Part shown: piece by piece, positions 1 to 13,200 of the stretch
Position numbering within the stretch: the stretch's first letter is position 1
How the letters are laid out: each line of letters starts with the position of its first letter
Assembly: GCA_029207755.1 (NCBI GenBank)
Contig: JARCOQ010000005.1
Coordinates: 54,959,563-55,023,562 of the forward strand
Reading direction: 5' to 3'
DNA length: 64,000 nucleotides
Origin: Chamaea fasciata
Lineage: Eukaryota > Chordata > Aves > Passeriformes > Sylviidae
The notes under the pieces: model-generated
The model's database searches: none
Seen by the model: only the letters and a program-made list of their open reading frames with translations
Told to the model about the DNA's origin: nothing
Made by a program: the position numbers and the translations under genes

Positions 1-2515
1 AAAAGCTCCATATGCAATGATAGGTATTTTTAGAGTATTGTTGTGAAAATGTGGAAGCTTCTTTTTCGCCTTTCAAAAAGATAGATGCAAGTGCACAGTT
101 GCTCTGCTATTTGAAGTCCTATCAAAAGGAGACAGGATTTCTAAGTGTTGCTTGACCGGTGAACTTTTAACAAACACTTTAATCAACTGATCCCTTTAAG
201 AGAATCACATAATCAAAAAGCCATTTCTTTCAGCAAGCTACCAACCCAAATGGCTGAAAGTTGGCTAAAACATGCTACAGAAACACATGACAAGCTCAGA
301 GTTCCCAGATCTTCAAACACCATCTATTTAAAAAAAAGCTCCCAATAAGACCAGTGCATTTCCACACAGTATCATCAATACTATGCTTTGCAGCTGACAC
401 ACTGCAGGAGGCTCACCAAGATCCAGCAGGTCCTTCTCCCACACGTGGTCAGTAATTAGGGCTTACCAGTCCCAGACTGCCACTTCAGTGACCTGCAGGA
501 CCTGCTTGCAAGAGCTGCTACAACTGCTTTTACAACAGCTCTGGCCATGAGCCTGCACCTTGGCACAAGGCTGGCAGCACCCAAATACTACAGGGTTTGT
601 TTCAACTCCAAAGTATTGCAGCTCCACATCCCAACAGACACAGCCTCTATTGCGATTAACCCCCGTACTCCCATCTATTTTCTCCAAAAAAAAATTTGGA
701 TCCAATCCAATTTGTGTTACTCCTGCAGATAACCCTCCGTGCTCACTGCACAGCAGCTTCCCATGGCACAGATGATTGTGACTGCAGAGGTGTTTAGCAG
801 TGGCTCAGTTCCAGCTCTGCCCACCCCAGCTGGCACTGGGCCACTGGCTGCAGAATCAGTGCAATATGTGCATATTCAGAGCCCCCTGCTCAAATTCCAA
901 CTGATTATTTATTTGCTTTTTAGTAAATAAACTAAGGAGCTAAACCATAAGCTTCCAAGACAAGCCAGCAAGCAGTTAAATCAAGTCTTACATTTTACCA
1001 AACCAGGAAGGAAGAGATGCCAAAATAATTCTCAAGAAACTGCCTGAGATACCACAGTGACCCCAAATTTCTATCCAATCTTGATTTAGAAAACAGAAGT
1101 TATCATTAGGGTAGATAACTATTGATGCACACGACTAAACAATCAGCACATGATACCAGAACACACCATTGTCCTGACATTTCCCTTTTAACCTCCACTG
1201 ATGCACTGTGCAAATTCTATTAAAAGAACTTTTAATGTACTGGGTTTTAAATTAAGAAACTCAAGATTTTGCAATTCAGGTGCCTTTACATAAATAACTA
1301 AGCACATGCTGTGACATCCAGGTAATTAGCCAAAATTTCTAAGAACTGATGCTGTAGTTGCTGTTTTTGCACAGGTGAGTTTCTTTTGTGTCCTTATTCC
1401 TGCAAAGTTTGATTTCTTTCTATTCCATCCATCATTGCTTTCTATCAAGATTACTTTGCCTAGAAGTAAAACCTAGTGAAGAATTAATTTGTCCCTTTTT
1501 CATAGCATGTTCTAGCATTGCCTTAACAGACAAGAAAAAGAAATCAACTGAAAGTAAGAAAATCAGATTTCCACGAAAAAGGTACATCAAGCCAACTCTC
1601 AACATCAGCTATATAAAAATTAAATGACAGTACTTGAACCAAAGGGGAACTCTTTCACTCAGCAAATAAAGAGACAGCAGAATGGTTTGATCAGAGATTT
1701 AATTTCAAGAAAAAATTTTAGCGATGTAGCACCTAGTGAAGCACAGGATATTAATCACTTATTCCCCTTCAACTTCATTAAAAATTTCTTCTGCTCCCAC
1801 TTCAAAGCTCGCAGCTGAAAGCTTGATTTGTTCTGTTGGGTCCAGAGTGGGATGGCTCTCTAAATCTCAGAGTTATCACCACGGAGGGACAGGCTCCTCT
1901 GTGACACAAGCCTAGACACATAAAGGAGCACCTACTCTACTATTCCTTCCACCAAGCAAGCTAGTGTGTGAACAAGCAGCCCTGAAATCCTGTATTCATT
2001 ACCAGGCATGGATTTTTCCCATATCACCTTACTCAAGTACGTACATAAAAATTCCTATAGCAAAATCTGTATTTTCAACTCCCTGTTCAAGGTTTTATCA
2101 CATAAATGCGTACATTGTATTCTGTTAGAAGTACTTTGGATAAAAGATTTTTCTCCTTCTCGTCTCTATAATCTCTAATATTTGCTATGTTTATAGCTTT
2201 TCTTTCCAACTCAATAATTCATGGGTAATTTCCATATATTATACATCTGTGACGAGTTTCCCTAAAGCACAGTTTGTTTGGCTGCTGCATTCAAGTACAG
2301 AATCATTAGATTCCATACAAAAATCCAGCTCCTGGAAAGCTGAGAACTTACCCTACAGTTTAGAGGAAGGTCATAATAACTTGCCCTACTCCACCTCTTT
2401 AAACAGATTCTGCAGCAGCCAGAAAACAAGATGCAAAGAAAATCCTGCATGTTCTGCATTTATCCAGTAGAGGTGCTGTAAAGATAAGCCAAAAAAAGAG
2501 GTTTTTTAAAAAATT
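1..2515. other. Non-coding, inferred intron 1
   Basis: A+T-rich unique sequence. No exon, repeat family or RNA gene was recognised. Confidence 0.6.
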
Positions 2516-2521
2516 ACTTAC

Positions 2522-2616
2522 GAGCAAGGATTTATTTACCCCTCTGGCTTAACTGCTGGCAGTATCAGCAAGGCAATCCCATTACAGCTGACAGTGGCTG
2601 TGTGGTACAAACACCT
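2522..2616 (-). other. Candidate 95-base exon in intron 1
   Basis: On the minus strand the segment is preceded by a pyrimidine-rich tract ending in TTTCTTTAAG and followed by CTC|GTAAGT. One frame stays open for 26 codons and then meets TAA before the donor, so it could not be an internal coding exon in that frame. It could be an untranslated or premature-stop ('poison') exon, or chance. Confidence 0.18.
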
Positions 2617-2654
2617 CTTAAAGAAAAAGAAAATAAACCAAAAGCCAGAACCCC

Positions 2655-2785
2655 TTCAGGCTGGAAGGAGATGCTGGAGCCCAGCCTCCTGCTCAAAGCC
2701 AGGCCAGTGCTCCACTCAGACCAGGCTGCTTTCACCAGCTGGGTCTGAAAACTGAGTCAAAGGATGAAGATGCTTCCCTAGAAAA
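2655..2785 (-). mobile_element. CR1 LINE fragment (3' region, antisense to plus)
   Basis: The plus strand carries blocks such as AGCCTCCTGCTCAAAGC, CAGACCAGGCTGCT and CAGCTGGGTCTGAAAAC in the order found in the antisense of avian CR1 3' sequences. The copy is diverged, truncated and non-coding. Boundaries are approximate. Confidence 0.65.
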
Positions 2786-3538
2786 TTAAAGCCTTCTTTA
2801 CATATGGTCATTAATAATGACATAGATCAGAGCCCTCCCACTAGCCCTAAGCCAGTGACAAATCTTAAATCGCCTTCTTTAAATACTTCTACAGTTAATG
2901 AAGTTCAGAGCCACTGAATTACTAGAGTTTCTCAATGCATTCCTAGAGTTCTTAATAAAGTGCAAAAAGTATCCCCTCTTATTGATGCTGAATATATTTT
3001 TAAGCAAGTTGAGCTCCTAAATGACTACATCAACACAGGCAATTGGAGTCTCAGCTCTGACAACAACCAGTGTTGACTCAAAAAAAACAACTGGTTTTCT
3101 CCTAGCCTGGGACAAGGTGGAATAAATCAACTTCAATTTCACAGAAATAACCTATGTAGGTAAGTTTGCAAACTAGTTTATAATATCAGCCATCACAACT
3201 GCTTTGCTGTCCCCTCCATCCAAGACACAACACAAATAAATCAACTCCCAGAGACAGACCCAAAAAAGCAAAGACATAAAAGAAAACTTATCCAAGTGAT
3301 TTGTGTCACAATATTTGTTTGGGAATGATGGCTCAAATTGACTTGATTCGAATCACTCTTTACATCACTCTCTACACACATTTCCAATGCTTCAAATAAG
3401 CTTCACATTTATTAAATGAGTAAGAGCATTTTACATGAAGACAAACAGATTAATTCCTACATATAGCATATTTTTAATAGCATAAGCTGACAAAGGAACA
3501 CATTTTTATAGGCCTACTTAAATCCATACTTTAAGCTT

Positions 3539-3606
3539 CCCCCCCCCCCCCCCCTTCCTTTTCAAATAAAACCTACCTCTGGTAAATATTAATGGGGGGG
3601 GGGGGG
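3539..3606. repeat. C16 run followed 39 bases later by a G13 run
   Basis: C16 occupies 3539-3554 and G13 occupies 3594-3606, separated by A+T-rich sequence. The runs are complementary and could pair as a hairpin, or form i-motif and G-quadruplex structures. Lengths may be affected by sequencing or polymerase slippage. Confidence 0.95.
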
Positions 3607-4704
3607 AAAAAGAAAAGACAACCCTGAAAATTCCCTAAGAGGTAAAAGGAGGCACAAATCACCAATTCCCACATAGTCAAGCTCTGCTTCAGCTTCACAC
3701 ATTGTCAAATTAGTGACAATGAGCAAACAGGTACTAGGAGAGCAAACAATATTGTCAGGAATTTCAGGACATGCTTGGCCTGTGCTTTAATGAAATTAAG
3801 TCATGAACAAAGCACAGAAAGAACATCTCTCAACACATCCACAGGGTTCAGTGTGAATAGAAGAACAGACACCATTTGCACCTCAAGAATGCTAAGAAGT
3901 ACAAGGTAAGCAGTCAGAAACCCTGATGATGGGCTCAGCACAGCAAAGTAGAACTTATTATTCTTTTTAATAGAACTGATGGTAAAGAATTTCTCAAAGG
4001 ATACTCCCATCAATTTGCTACTGTATTTATTTTAAAAAAAAAGAAAAAACCCAGTTAAAGCTTCTAAACTAATACCTATTCTTTACTTTGTGATCTCTTT
4101 TGAAGGTCTGTATTAATTCTCAACATCAGGAATAAATTCACTGCAGGAAATCATATGACAAAAACACATGTTTTGGAAAAGGATTATGAAAATGAACCAA
4201 GTCAAACTACTCAAGATCTGCCTTGGCTTTAATGTCCCAATTGAATGTCAGTTGTAGTAGAAAGGACTCATGTTGGAGCATTATATTATTTCCCTTTTCC
4301 TAGTTCAACAAGCACAGGACAGACTTAATTAAAACATTGCAGGAGTCAGGAAGAGAGGGAGAAGAACACAACACAGAGCAAAATGAACAGCGGTTATATA
4401 GCAAGATTATTTTGATCTTTCATCAGAACAACACACAAACCCTTACAGAAAGCTCTGTATGCTCCAACAGTATTGGAGCAGTGGCATTAGAGTTACTATC
4501 CTGCAGGAAAACTAAAGTCGAAGCTGCAAGAAAAGATGTAAGAATAGCCAGTGGTTTATTTGCCACACAGTATCTGTGTACCAAGTGCTGGATTACACTT
4601 CACACCCTTCCCAGCTCCTGGAACCCACAAGGTACAGTAACAAATCATGACTGCCACCAATTACCTTGTAACAAATCTGACTCTTCCAGTCAGGTCCTCT
4701 CATT

Positions 4705-4729
4705 AAAAAAAAAAAAAAAAAAAAAAAAA
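4705..4729 (+). repeat. A25 homopolymer
   Basis: An uninterrupted run of 25 A residues. No processed pseudogene could be recognised directly upstream, so it is listed as a simple repeat only. Confidence 0.95.
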
Positions 4730-5463
4730 GATGAACCTTTCCTTGATACTTGTCCCTTAAAACGTTCAGTATTCCATAAGAACCCCTGGTTTACATTTCC
4801 CTTTGCTTGAGCTTCTTTCCAGCAGAAAAGCTGTACCCCAGCTACATGCCTGCTGTTATCCCACTCAAGGGGCCAGGTAAAGCAGCTTAACATCCTTCAC
4901 AGGCATTTCCCCTCGGTTATGTGACAGCCACAGCACAGAGGCTCTGGTGACTCACAGAGTGGCTCTCAGGTGGCATGGTTTGGTCATCATCGTTCTACAT
5001 CTGAGCTTTTGCCACTCCAGCCTGGCCGAGGAGCATTTCAGGGTGCAACAGAGGCTGTCATGTTGCTACACAAGTTAGTCAAGAACTTGTTCCAGAGCTG
5101 GACTTCATTACAGGGACATAATCCTGGGAATGGCAACAGTCTCGTCCACTGAGGATGGGCCATGCACCTACCAGCTGCTGATTTAGGGTCCAATTATCCA
5201 TCTAGTAGCTACACCGATTATTTTTTTTTCAGGAAAAAAGCCACTGATCAGCAGTGGCCGAATGTCCAAAGGAAGTTCAGCCTGTAATCTTGGACTAAGG
5301 TTTGAACTCTGAATGAAACAACTCAGATGGCTCCCCCTGCCAATATTAAAATCAGACCAGAGGTTCCCAGCTGCCTTGTACTTGAAATCCTAAAAGGAAG
5401 AGGCTCAACATTACAGCTACACATTGTGATATCATCACAAGAGATTTAAGTATTCTTTTTTTC

Positions 5464-5655
5464 ATAAGATCCTTGAGCACTTCCAGGGATGGGGCATCCA
5501 CAGCTTCTCTGGGCAACCTCTTCCAGTGCCTCACCACCCTCCCAGGAAAGAATTTCTTCCAAACATCCAATTTAAACTTCCTTTCTATAAACTTGAAGCC
5601 ATACCCTCTCCTTCCCTCTTGTTTAATTTTCTACTCTATTACAGACCTGTCTTCA
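5464..5655 (-). mobile_element. CR1 LINE fragment (antisense to plus)
   Basis: The plus strand reads through CTTCCAGGGATGGGGCATCC, ACAGCTTCTCTGGGCAACCT and CTTCCAGTGCCTCACCACCC, then AAGAATTTCTTCC. This is the typical antisense order of an avian CR1 3' region. On the minus strand it gives the familiar pseudo-peptide [23 protein letters not shown]. The terminal ATTCT-type tail is missing here, so the copy is a fragment. Confidence 0.88.
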
Positions 5656-5659
5656 CCCT

Positions 5660-7095
5660 ACCACATGCTTTATGTCCACGTCAGCAAGAAAAAGAAGGGT
5701 ATTCTTAAAAATGGTGTATACATTGAATGCTATTCTCATTCATACTGCTCAAGCTGAGGATAATGGAGGTCTTTTGAAATAAAATACAGTTTGTCCAGAG
5801 ATCATTGTGGACTATTAAAGTAAACCATGCTCAGGAAGCATATAGATTTCCAATTATTTAGGCTTTTGCATATACACTTACAATGACAAGCATGAAGGGC
5901 ACTGCAAAATAGGAAAGAAATACCCTTGCAGCACATGTTTAAATAAATCCAGTCATCCTCTGCTCTGCTATCCATAATTAAAGTAAACACATTTTTATGA
6001 AAGTTGAGGCAATATTTAAGTTTTTTAGAACAAAATAATATTGTCTAGAGGTGACAGAGCATTTGTCAAGCACTTAGGAAGCCATGAGACTAAGACAGGA
6101 AAGCTTCCTTCTACATTTCCTTCTATTTATGTCACATTTTTATCTTACAGTGTGTAAATACAAGGTCAGAAAACGTTAATGACTTGAAAAAAAGGAACTT
6201 ACTACACTAGTTTATGCTCAGGGAGGGAAACACAGGGCTCTTGCAGCTGGTAATATTGGTATCTTGTAATATGAAAATATGGCCAAATGCAGTTCCTTAT
6301 CCTGTGCTGAGGATGGAGATTTTTGTCATGACAAGTAGTGTACATAAAAAATATTTACCTGCCCCAGGCACTTTAGTATTAGAGTACAATAAAAAAACCA
6401 AAACACTAAGGAATGTGACTCTATTTGACTGTTCTGCATATCTGTTATGGTTAATGTTTCTAAGCATCTCCTGGAAAAATAATCAAAGCTGAAGAATGAA
6501 GGGAAAAGCAGCTGATAAATGAAACTAAGCATCTTGTCAAGAAAGATAAAAATGTGGTTAGAGGTCAGTGAAGGACAAGGGGAGGGAGAGAGTGGAAGAA
6601 TGCTAGAAAATTTCTCGTTGGGCTTCCCTAGAAGGCTAAGGCAAAGAGCTGCCAGCAACAGAAACGCCGTCTCTCAAGGAGCAGGGGAAATGAGCACTGA
6701 CAGGATGTCAGGATCACAACAGGACAGGTGCTTCATGCAAGTTAAACCCGACTCCCAGACAAGGAAACAGCAAAGCAAGTGCTCCCCTTGCTCTGCTCTA
6801 AATAGCTCAGCAGCAGAGGAATTGGAGGAATGTTTGGTGGCTGGGAGATGTGAAGGGAAAGTGCCCATGTCTTTCCCTCCCATCCAAAACCAAAAGCTGT
6901 GCTGCAACTAGAGGGGCACCTGGAAAGCCACAGTCATGAGGGAGTGTTTAGGAAGCCTGGTGGCAGTGCCATCAGGCACACACAGGGAGCACAGGAACAA
7001 GTCACTAATGGGAAGTGTTAAAAGAATGGCAGCAGGAGAGCAGCAAGAGTTGGGAAAGAGCCCCAGGTTTCAAAAGGCACACTGCAAATCCAACA
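5660..7095. other. Non-coding, inferred intron 1
   Basis: Nothing recognised except the candidate microexon at 5882-5901. The region 6519-6911 is purine-rich and open in one frame, without protein-like features. Confidence 0.55.
5882..5901 (-). other. Candidate 20-base microexon
   Basis: On the minus strand TTTCTTTCCTATTTTGCAG precedes, and GTAAGT follows, a 20-base segment. Both splice signals are very good, but the length is not a multiple of three and chance is plausible. Confidence 0.15.
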
Positions 7096-7205
7096 CAGAA
7101 TCACAGAATAGTCTGGGTTGGGAGGGACCTAAAGACCATCTCATTCCAGCCCCCTGCCATGGGCAGGGACACCTTCCACCAGCCCAGATTGCTGACCAAG
7201 GCTGA
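7096..7205 (-). mobile_element. CR1 LINE 3' end (antisense to plus)
   Basis: It begins with the antisense tail GAATCACAGAATAG, followed by GGTTGGGAGGGACC, then CCTGCCATGGGCAGGGACAC and CTTCCACCAGCCCAG. This is the extreme 3' end of an avian CR1 element, truncated after about 110 bases, which is the usual 5'-truncation pattern. Confidence 0.9.
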
Positions 7206-10200
7206 TGAGCAGCTTTGCAATGAGTTACAAACAGAAGACCACCAACCCCTAATAGACTCAACCCCCTTCTGTCTTGCTAAGAGTTTAAGTAAAACCAAAC
7301 CCACCACCAGGGTTCTTTTTAAATTGTAATTTCTGGCTGCTGGCAGGAGCCCAGCTCTCTCACACCCTACATAAGAAAGGTGAGCCTCTTCCCTTGATTT
7401 CTGCCTGAAAAAAGTGACCAACCCATGGCACACAGAACTTGCCAAGAGCAACCTCACACCCATCTCTCCTCCTGTAGCTCACACCACCTCCTGAAAGTAT
7501 GTGCCTCTTATGGTCCAGCCTTGCCCACAGGGACTGCAAGTTCCTTTGATTTGCTAAAACCACAAGGGAGGCAAGCAGCAGGCCTAAAGTAGAATATTAT
7601 CTTAATTCTCGAGTTATGAGGTCAGACTGGGTTTTCTTACAGCTGATCGCCATCACAGATGTCCATCCTCACTACACCAAAAGCCATCTAAAGGGAGTTC
7701 TCTGTGGTCTCCCACAGGACAACTTAACCCCAAGTAGCACTGCTGTGACCTGGATGAAGCTGGTCTGTTTCTGGGAAATAAGGGAACAGCAGGGTACCCG
7801 ATTTGTTAGGAGAACTTCGCATGTACTTCGCACATTTCATTTTGTTTTGTTCCCCTCTTCCATTCTTGGAAGGAAAAAAAAGCCCAAAGAGCTCTAATTT
7901 ATGGTATATTTCAGTTTTAAACAAAGGCCAAGTTCACAGGACATGAGGGATACAAATACAAGAACTACACAAATACAAGAACTGCAGTGAAAGAACAGTG
8001 GCAGTAAAAAAGAAAATCCCTTTTCTATTCCGGGTATGCCATAAACTCTTGTTAATTCAGTCATTTTCTACCAGAACTTGTTCACTAGACTGAGTTCTGA
8101 CAAAAGATTCTGCTACACTCTACCAACTCCTTAAAAAAAATAAATTTATGTTCCCTTGTATGCTAAATAGCCTTTGTTATCTCTCTGGAGTATCAGGTTA
8201 CCAATTCCAATCCCATTAACTGCATGAAAACACTGCATTGTATCGAGCATGACTGTTCTTTGTTAGTCCTGTGTTCCTCTGTGCCACTTCCACTGCTCAA
8301 AATACAAAGTCTCCAACTCGGCTTATTCGAAGTTTCTGTCCTTACTCCCAATGAAAACAGTGCAAATGCTTGGATTGACCTGGAGGCACAGATGAAGCCC
8401 AGGGCAAGCTCTCTAAAAAGAGAAATCATAAAAAAAACCACCACGATCACTTCCTGGTGGGCAAGGACAAGGGCATTCAACCACTGCCATATGTTTCTCT
8501 CCGGACGGGAATTATTATTCCAGGTACAACTGCTAGTTAATATTGCCAACTACACAGCTGCAGTGGCACATTTAAGCATTTGCTCTCTTGATTCCCAATA
8601 TCGACTTCTAAATATTATCAGTTGTGGCATCTTCCTACTTTCTTCTCCAGGAAGACTCTGACACATGCAGGCACTGATGACTTCTTTTTAACTTTCCCTT
8701 ACACGTCACATAGAAGAGGGAGAAAAAAGACAAGGACAGACACGGATTTTACAAGTGTTTAAGTGCCTAAAAAGGTGCAATTTAATATGGAACTGGGGGA
8801 TTTGCATCATTAAGTGCTCTCTCCTCTGTTTGCAAGGAAAACTGATTTCTTTATAAAGTTCACTTAATGCCACACTAGTCAGAATTAATGTTAGTATTAA
8901 TCTACTGGGTAATTGCTATAAAGTCACTAATTGTCAAGATACATGCAGCTTTTATATGGCTTCAAACTTAGCATTTAAGAAACACAGACTGACAAGCAAA
9001 TATCTACCTTTTAGAAAGCAGCAAATTATGCTTTGCTCTCAATAATCCCACTTTACTCAGAAGAAGGCAAACACCATCAGCACAGGCATGGCAGGAGGGA
9101 ACAGAAAGGAGAGAAAGCAGATCCAATCTGTTGAAGATCTCCAAACAGCCCCATGACAAGAACAGCAGACCCTTCAACCCCTAAAGCCATGCTGTCTCCC
9201 ACTTCAGCACAGACACAAAACATCTGGCTGCCCAGTGGAATTACAGCCTCTCTTTACCCATGCTCACGGAACTGCTGACTGACAGTAAAACCTAAAGTCT
9301 CCAAAGGTTCTTCCGGAAACTCCAAAGCCCTTTTGAACAACAGCTTGGAAACATTGACAAACACTTCAGGAGTCCAAAAATATTTTAGCAAAACACTTCC
9401 AGTTCACTTGAAGCAAAAGGAAGTTCCAGCTCTGAAGATTCCTGGGGAGAGCACAACACGAAGAAAGCATGGACAGCCTGGCTAGGTTAAAACTGGACAA
9501 TCCAGAGGCACAGCGAGGTTCAGGCTGGAAATATCAGGTACTGTTGCAGTAAGGGAAGTACAATTCAAGGTTACACCAAGTACAGCTTTCAAAGCAAGTA
9601 AATAAATTCAAACTCCAATGTCAAGCCTGGAGCAAGGGCAGAAGCTGGAAGTCAGTTGCATTACACATTTCTAGAAATTTCCCTCCCCTTTCCGCTCAAA
9701 GGGGTAGTAAGGCTTTAAAATTTGACGTCTCAAAACACCATGAAACCATCACCACTGCCAACATGGGGAGAAAGAACTCTCTTTTCAAAGGCAGAGATGT
9801 CACATCACACTACTAAGGAGGGTGCAATACCACACCAGAGGACAACATTCAAGCTCACCTTTAAAGCTGTGCTGCTTGCTTGCAGGTGAAAAACAAATTC
9901 TGGAGCGCCTCAACTTTTCCAAGCTCAGATATCCTCTTAGTGCATCCGCATGAGCATTTTCCATTGACAAACAAGGTTAAACCCTCTTAGCTGAAACACA
10001 CATTGCTCTATCTACAGTGCTCATTCCAATCCTCAAAATTAATGTCAGTCCCACACAGAAAAACTTCAGGGATCTTCACAGGTTATCCAAGGATTACCTG
10101 TAGCCTCCCTGCTAATATTTCCTCTGACTTCTACTATCTGGGACTACATAGAACACACAGGCCATGACATGAAGATCCAGTCAGCAACGACAGGTGTAGA

Positions 10201-13200
10201 CTGTCTTGCACAGGAGACTCCAGTATTGGAATTTAAGTAAAAATGTAACTTAAAATACTTGGAATTGGCAGCATCCTCCTGTATTATAATGCAGTACACT
10301 GGAGGTTTTTTAGTTACCATGGATGAAGTTGTGAAGTGTTTCCCCAAACTCAATTTGAAAGAGCACAACGTAACTGGCTGCAATGTAACTTCACTGCTCA
10401 TGTTTTAGAGTGAAAATTAATCCAGTAATATATATCACTACCTTTGGAGACACAAGGGACCAAGAGATCACTCTTTATGAGCTATACCACACGTTTTGGG
10501 AACAACAAAAAAAGAATTATCTAGCTATAAATATTTACTCATTTAAAGCACAGACCTAGCTTGCTACCCACACAGAGGAGACCACAGAGATGACCGTCTG
10601 TCCTCATTATCATTCTTCTCTTCTTGTGCTAAAGATAGCATGGAGAGTAAAAATAAATAAATCCTCAACAGCATTAGGAATTAGACAATGTCACGTTGAA
10701 AGATACCCCAAATGAGGAGCCTTATCTCTCCTGGCTGGCTGGGAGGGAGGGCAGGGCGGCTCTGACCCACAGAAGGGAGGCAGCACTTAAGCCTCCCCTA
10801 GGTGGTCTCTTTGCAGCAGGCTCTACTCCTAGCTGCAATTGCTTGCCAGTCCTAACTGGATGCCTGAACACCCTGGAACAGTTCAGCGAAGTATGTAAAC
10901 AGATGGATGGTACAGGCCACTGGAACAAACCCCGTTTTTCCCTGGCTGCAGCTCTCTTTCAGCGCATTCCTTTGAAGTCTGTGCCACTGAGGAATCAACA
11001 ACAGCTGAGAAACATGTGTTATCATACAACACCGGGCACAGCCACAGCGCTGCACAGTGAGATGCTTTTGTGCAATAATCCTGCACTACTGCAAGCATTA
11101 CAGGGTCTTTTGTTGTGGGTGAGCCCATTTTCCAAGCACAACAAGAAAGTAAACAGATTCCTCCCTCCTTAAGGAGTGACTCAAAAGCAGAAAGGTGAAT
11201 TAAGCGGATTTCTCAAGCGCCTGCCAGCTGAAAGCTCACAGTGCCGGACTCCTGGAGTCCTCTTGGATACATTGATACTCTCTTTATTTATGTCATCACA
11301 AAGACGACCTGATGCTTGCAGAGATCCAAGTGAAGTAACAACCCAGAGGGGCCTGCAGTTCCCCTGGCAGACACGACAAACCCCTGTACCTACAGCTCCA
11401 ACCCACCTTCCTCTCCCAAGCAGGACAAGCTCTGTGATCTCAACTTCACAGGTGACTGACTGGAGGGAGATGGAGCAGGATGGCACCGCTCAGCACACAC
11501 AGACCAGTCACCCCCCTCCCCACACTTTATCAGCACAGAGAGAGATAACACACAGCCCTCAGAACAGCCAAGGGAGAAAACAACATGAGCATCCTCTTAT
11601 TAGCCAGGAAAACCACTCCTGTCAAAGGCGTGAGATCACCACATGCTTTGAAGGGGAATAGGAAGGGTAGGAAGACCGAGTTATTTATGAAACTGAATTT
11701 GAAACTAGATTCACTGTCCAGATTCAGAAGCATGGAGCTGGCTGTGTGCATATGCAGGAGGACAGCAAGTTATACACACACAACACATACACACACACAA
11801 ACACATCTATACTTGCCTAATAAGAACTTTCTACAGAGCCGAGTCTCATTTTCACTGAGGAAAGGCAAGCAACAGGTTAGAGCCTTACATCTAACAAAGT
11901 ATCGCAGTCTCAAAAGTTACAGGAAGGCAGGCACTGAGATTATAATAAATCTCATCACATTGTAAAGTCCCAACCCCACCATGAAAAAAAAAATTACAGG
12001 AAAAACCAGGCTTCCAAAAAAACCTCCAGAAAACCCCAAAACATTTAATGTCAATATAGAAGTCTTAAAGACTTAAAAAACCAAGCAAAAAACCTAAAAT
12101 TAGAAAGCAAACACACTGGTGGACTAAGCTAAGTTCATAATTAAAGACCTCACAAAACAAAATTACCAGGAACAGCAAGCATCACGCTGAGGGGGGTCCT
12201 CAGCCCAGTCCCCACAGGACAGTTTTTCACCCCGTAATTCAATTTAACAGTTTCTTTCTGGAGAGGTCAATGCTGTTCTTCACATTCAACTTGAGGCAGA
12301 CTTAAGGGACCATAGAAAAAGCACACACCGAAACTGTCAGAGGTATTCAGGAGATAAAAATAACACCAGTCTCAAAACCTCTGCAGCAATATAAAAATCC
12401 CGTGTCACTCAAAACAAACGGTGATGCTCGAGATCCCTACAACTTTCCAAGAATGAGTCTAGCACGAGCCAAACTACCACCTGATCAGCAATCAAAACCA
12501 CAATTGAACATTCACATGCAATTATTCTTACAAATCATGTGAAAAAGCACTTAAGAGAATCGGGGAAATCTCAGTATCCCAGGAGGTACAGGCAGAAAGG
12601 CAGCTTAGGCAGGAGGTCACACTGCCCTACGATGGCAGAAGCGGGAACAGGACCCACCATCCTCAGTCCTCAGCTCCGTGCTTTCAGCAATTCAACCTCC
12701 TTCATTCCTTTTCAGAGCTTCCCCCAAACAGATTTTAAGACGTTATATTAATCAACTTAATTCGGCTCTTCAGAATTGTTGCTGGTGTTTCCAGTAACGG
12801 TTCGAGGTAGTTTAGAAAGACTTTAACTTCTTGCTAAATACGGCTTGGTATTTTTCTCCTCCTATTTCCCACTATCCCAAACTTTTTCATCTCCAGAAAT
12901 GATTTAAAACAGGATTAATTCAAACAACGGATCAAGTTCCGTTGGGCTCGTGAAGGTGGAAAGGACGGAGAGATTACTTAACTGTAAGAAGTGAACTACT
13001 TTATCTCTCAGTTGTCCTAAAGGGCACACAACTAAACACAATGAATCCCAAGCAGTCATTTCAGTTCCCTCACCAACTCATACCGTATCAAGAAATTTTT
13101 CCGCTCTAAGACTCAGAGAAGTATTTCCAATTTCATGTCTAGCCTACTTTCCAATGAGATATCATCAAACAAAAAGTTAATCCGAAATTAAATTTTCTCT

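Larger units (their letters stand above)
2790..5460. other. Non-coding, inferred intron 1
   Basis: Unique sequence apart from the C/G runs and the A25 run listed separately. A 157-codon plus-strand open frame at 4337-4810 ends after the A25 run, has biased Lys content there, and resembles no known protein. Confidence 0.6.

Noticed and set aside
4337..4810. 157-codon plus-strand frame containing a Lys run
   Set aside because: The Lys run is only the A25 homopolymer in translation, and the rest resembles no known protein.
5352..5570. 72-codon minus-strand frame with [22 protein letters not shown]
   Set aside because: This is the well-known spurious peptide from avian CR1 3' sequence.
10696..11661. 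Two adjacent plus-strand frames of 158 and 161 codons
   Set aside because: They are nearly contiguous, but have no recognisable domain, no splice support, and overlap equally open minus-strand frames.
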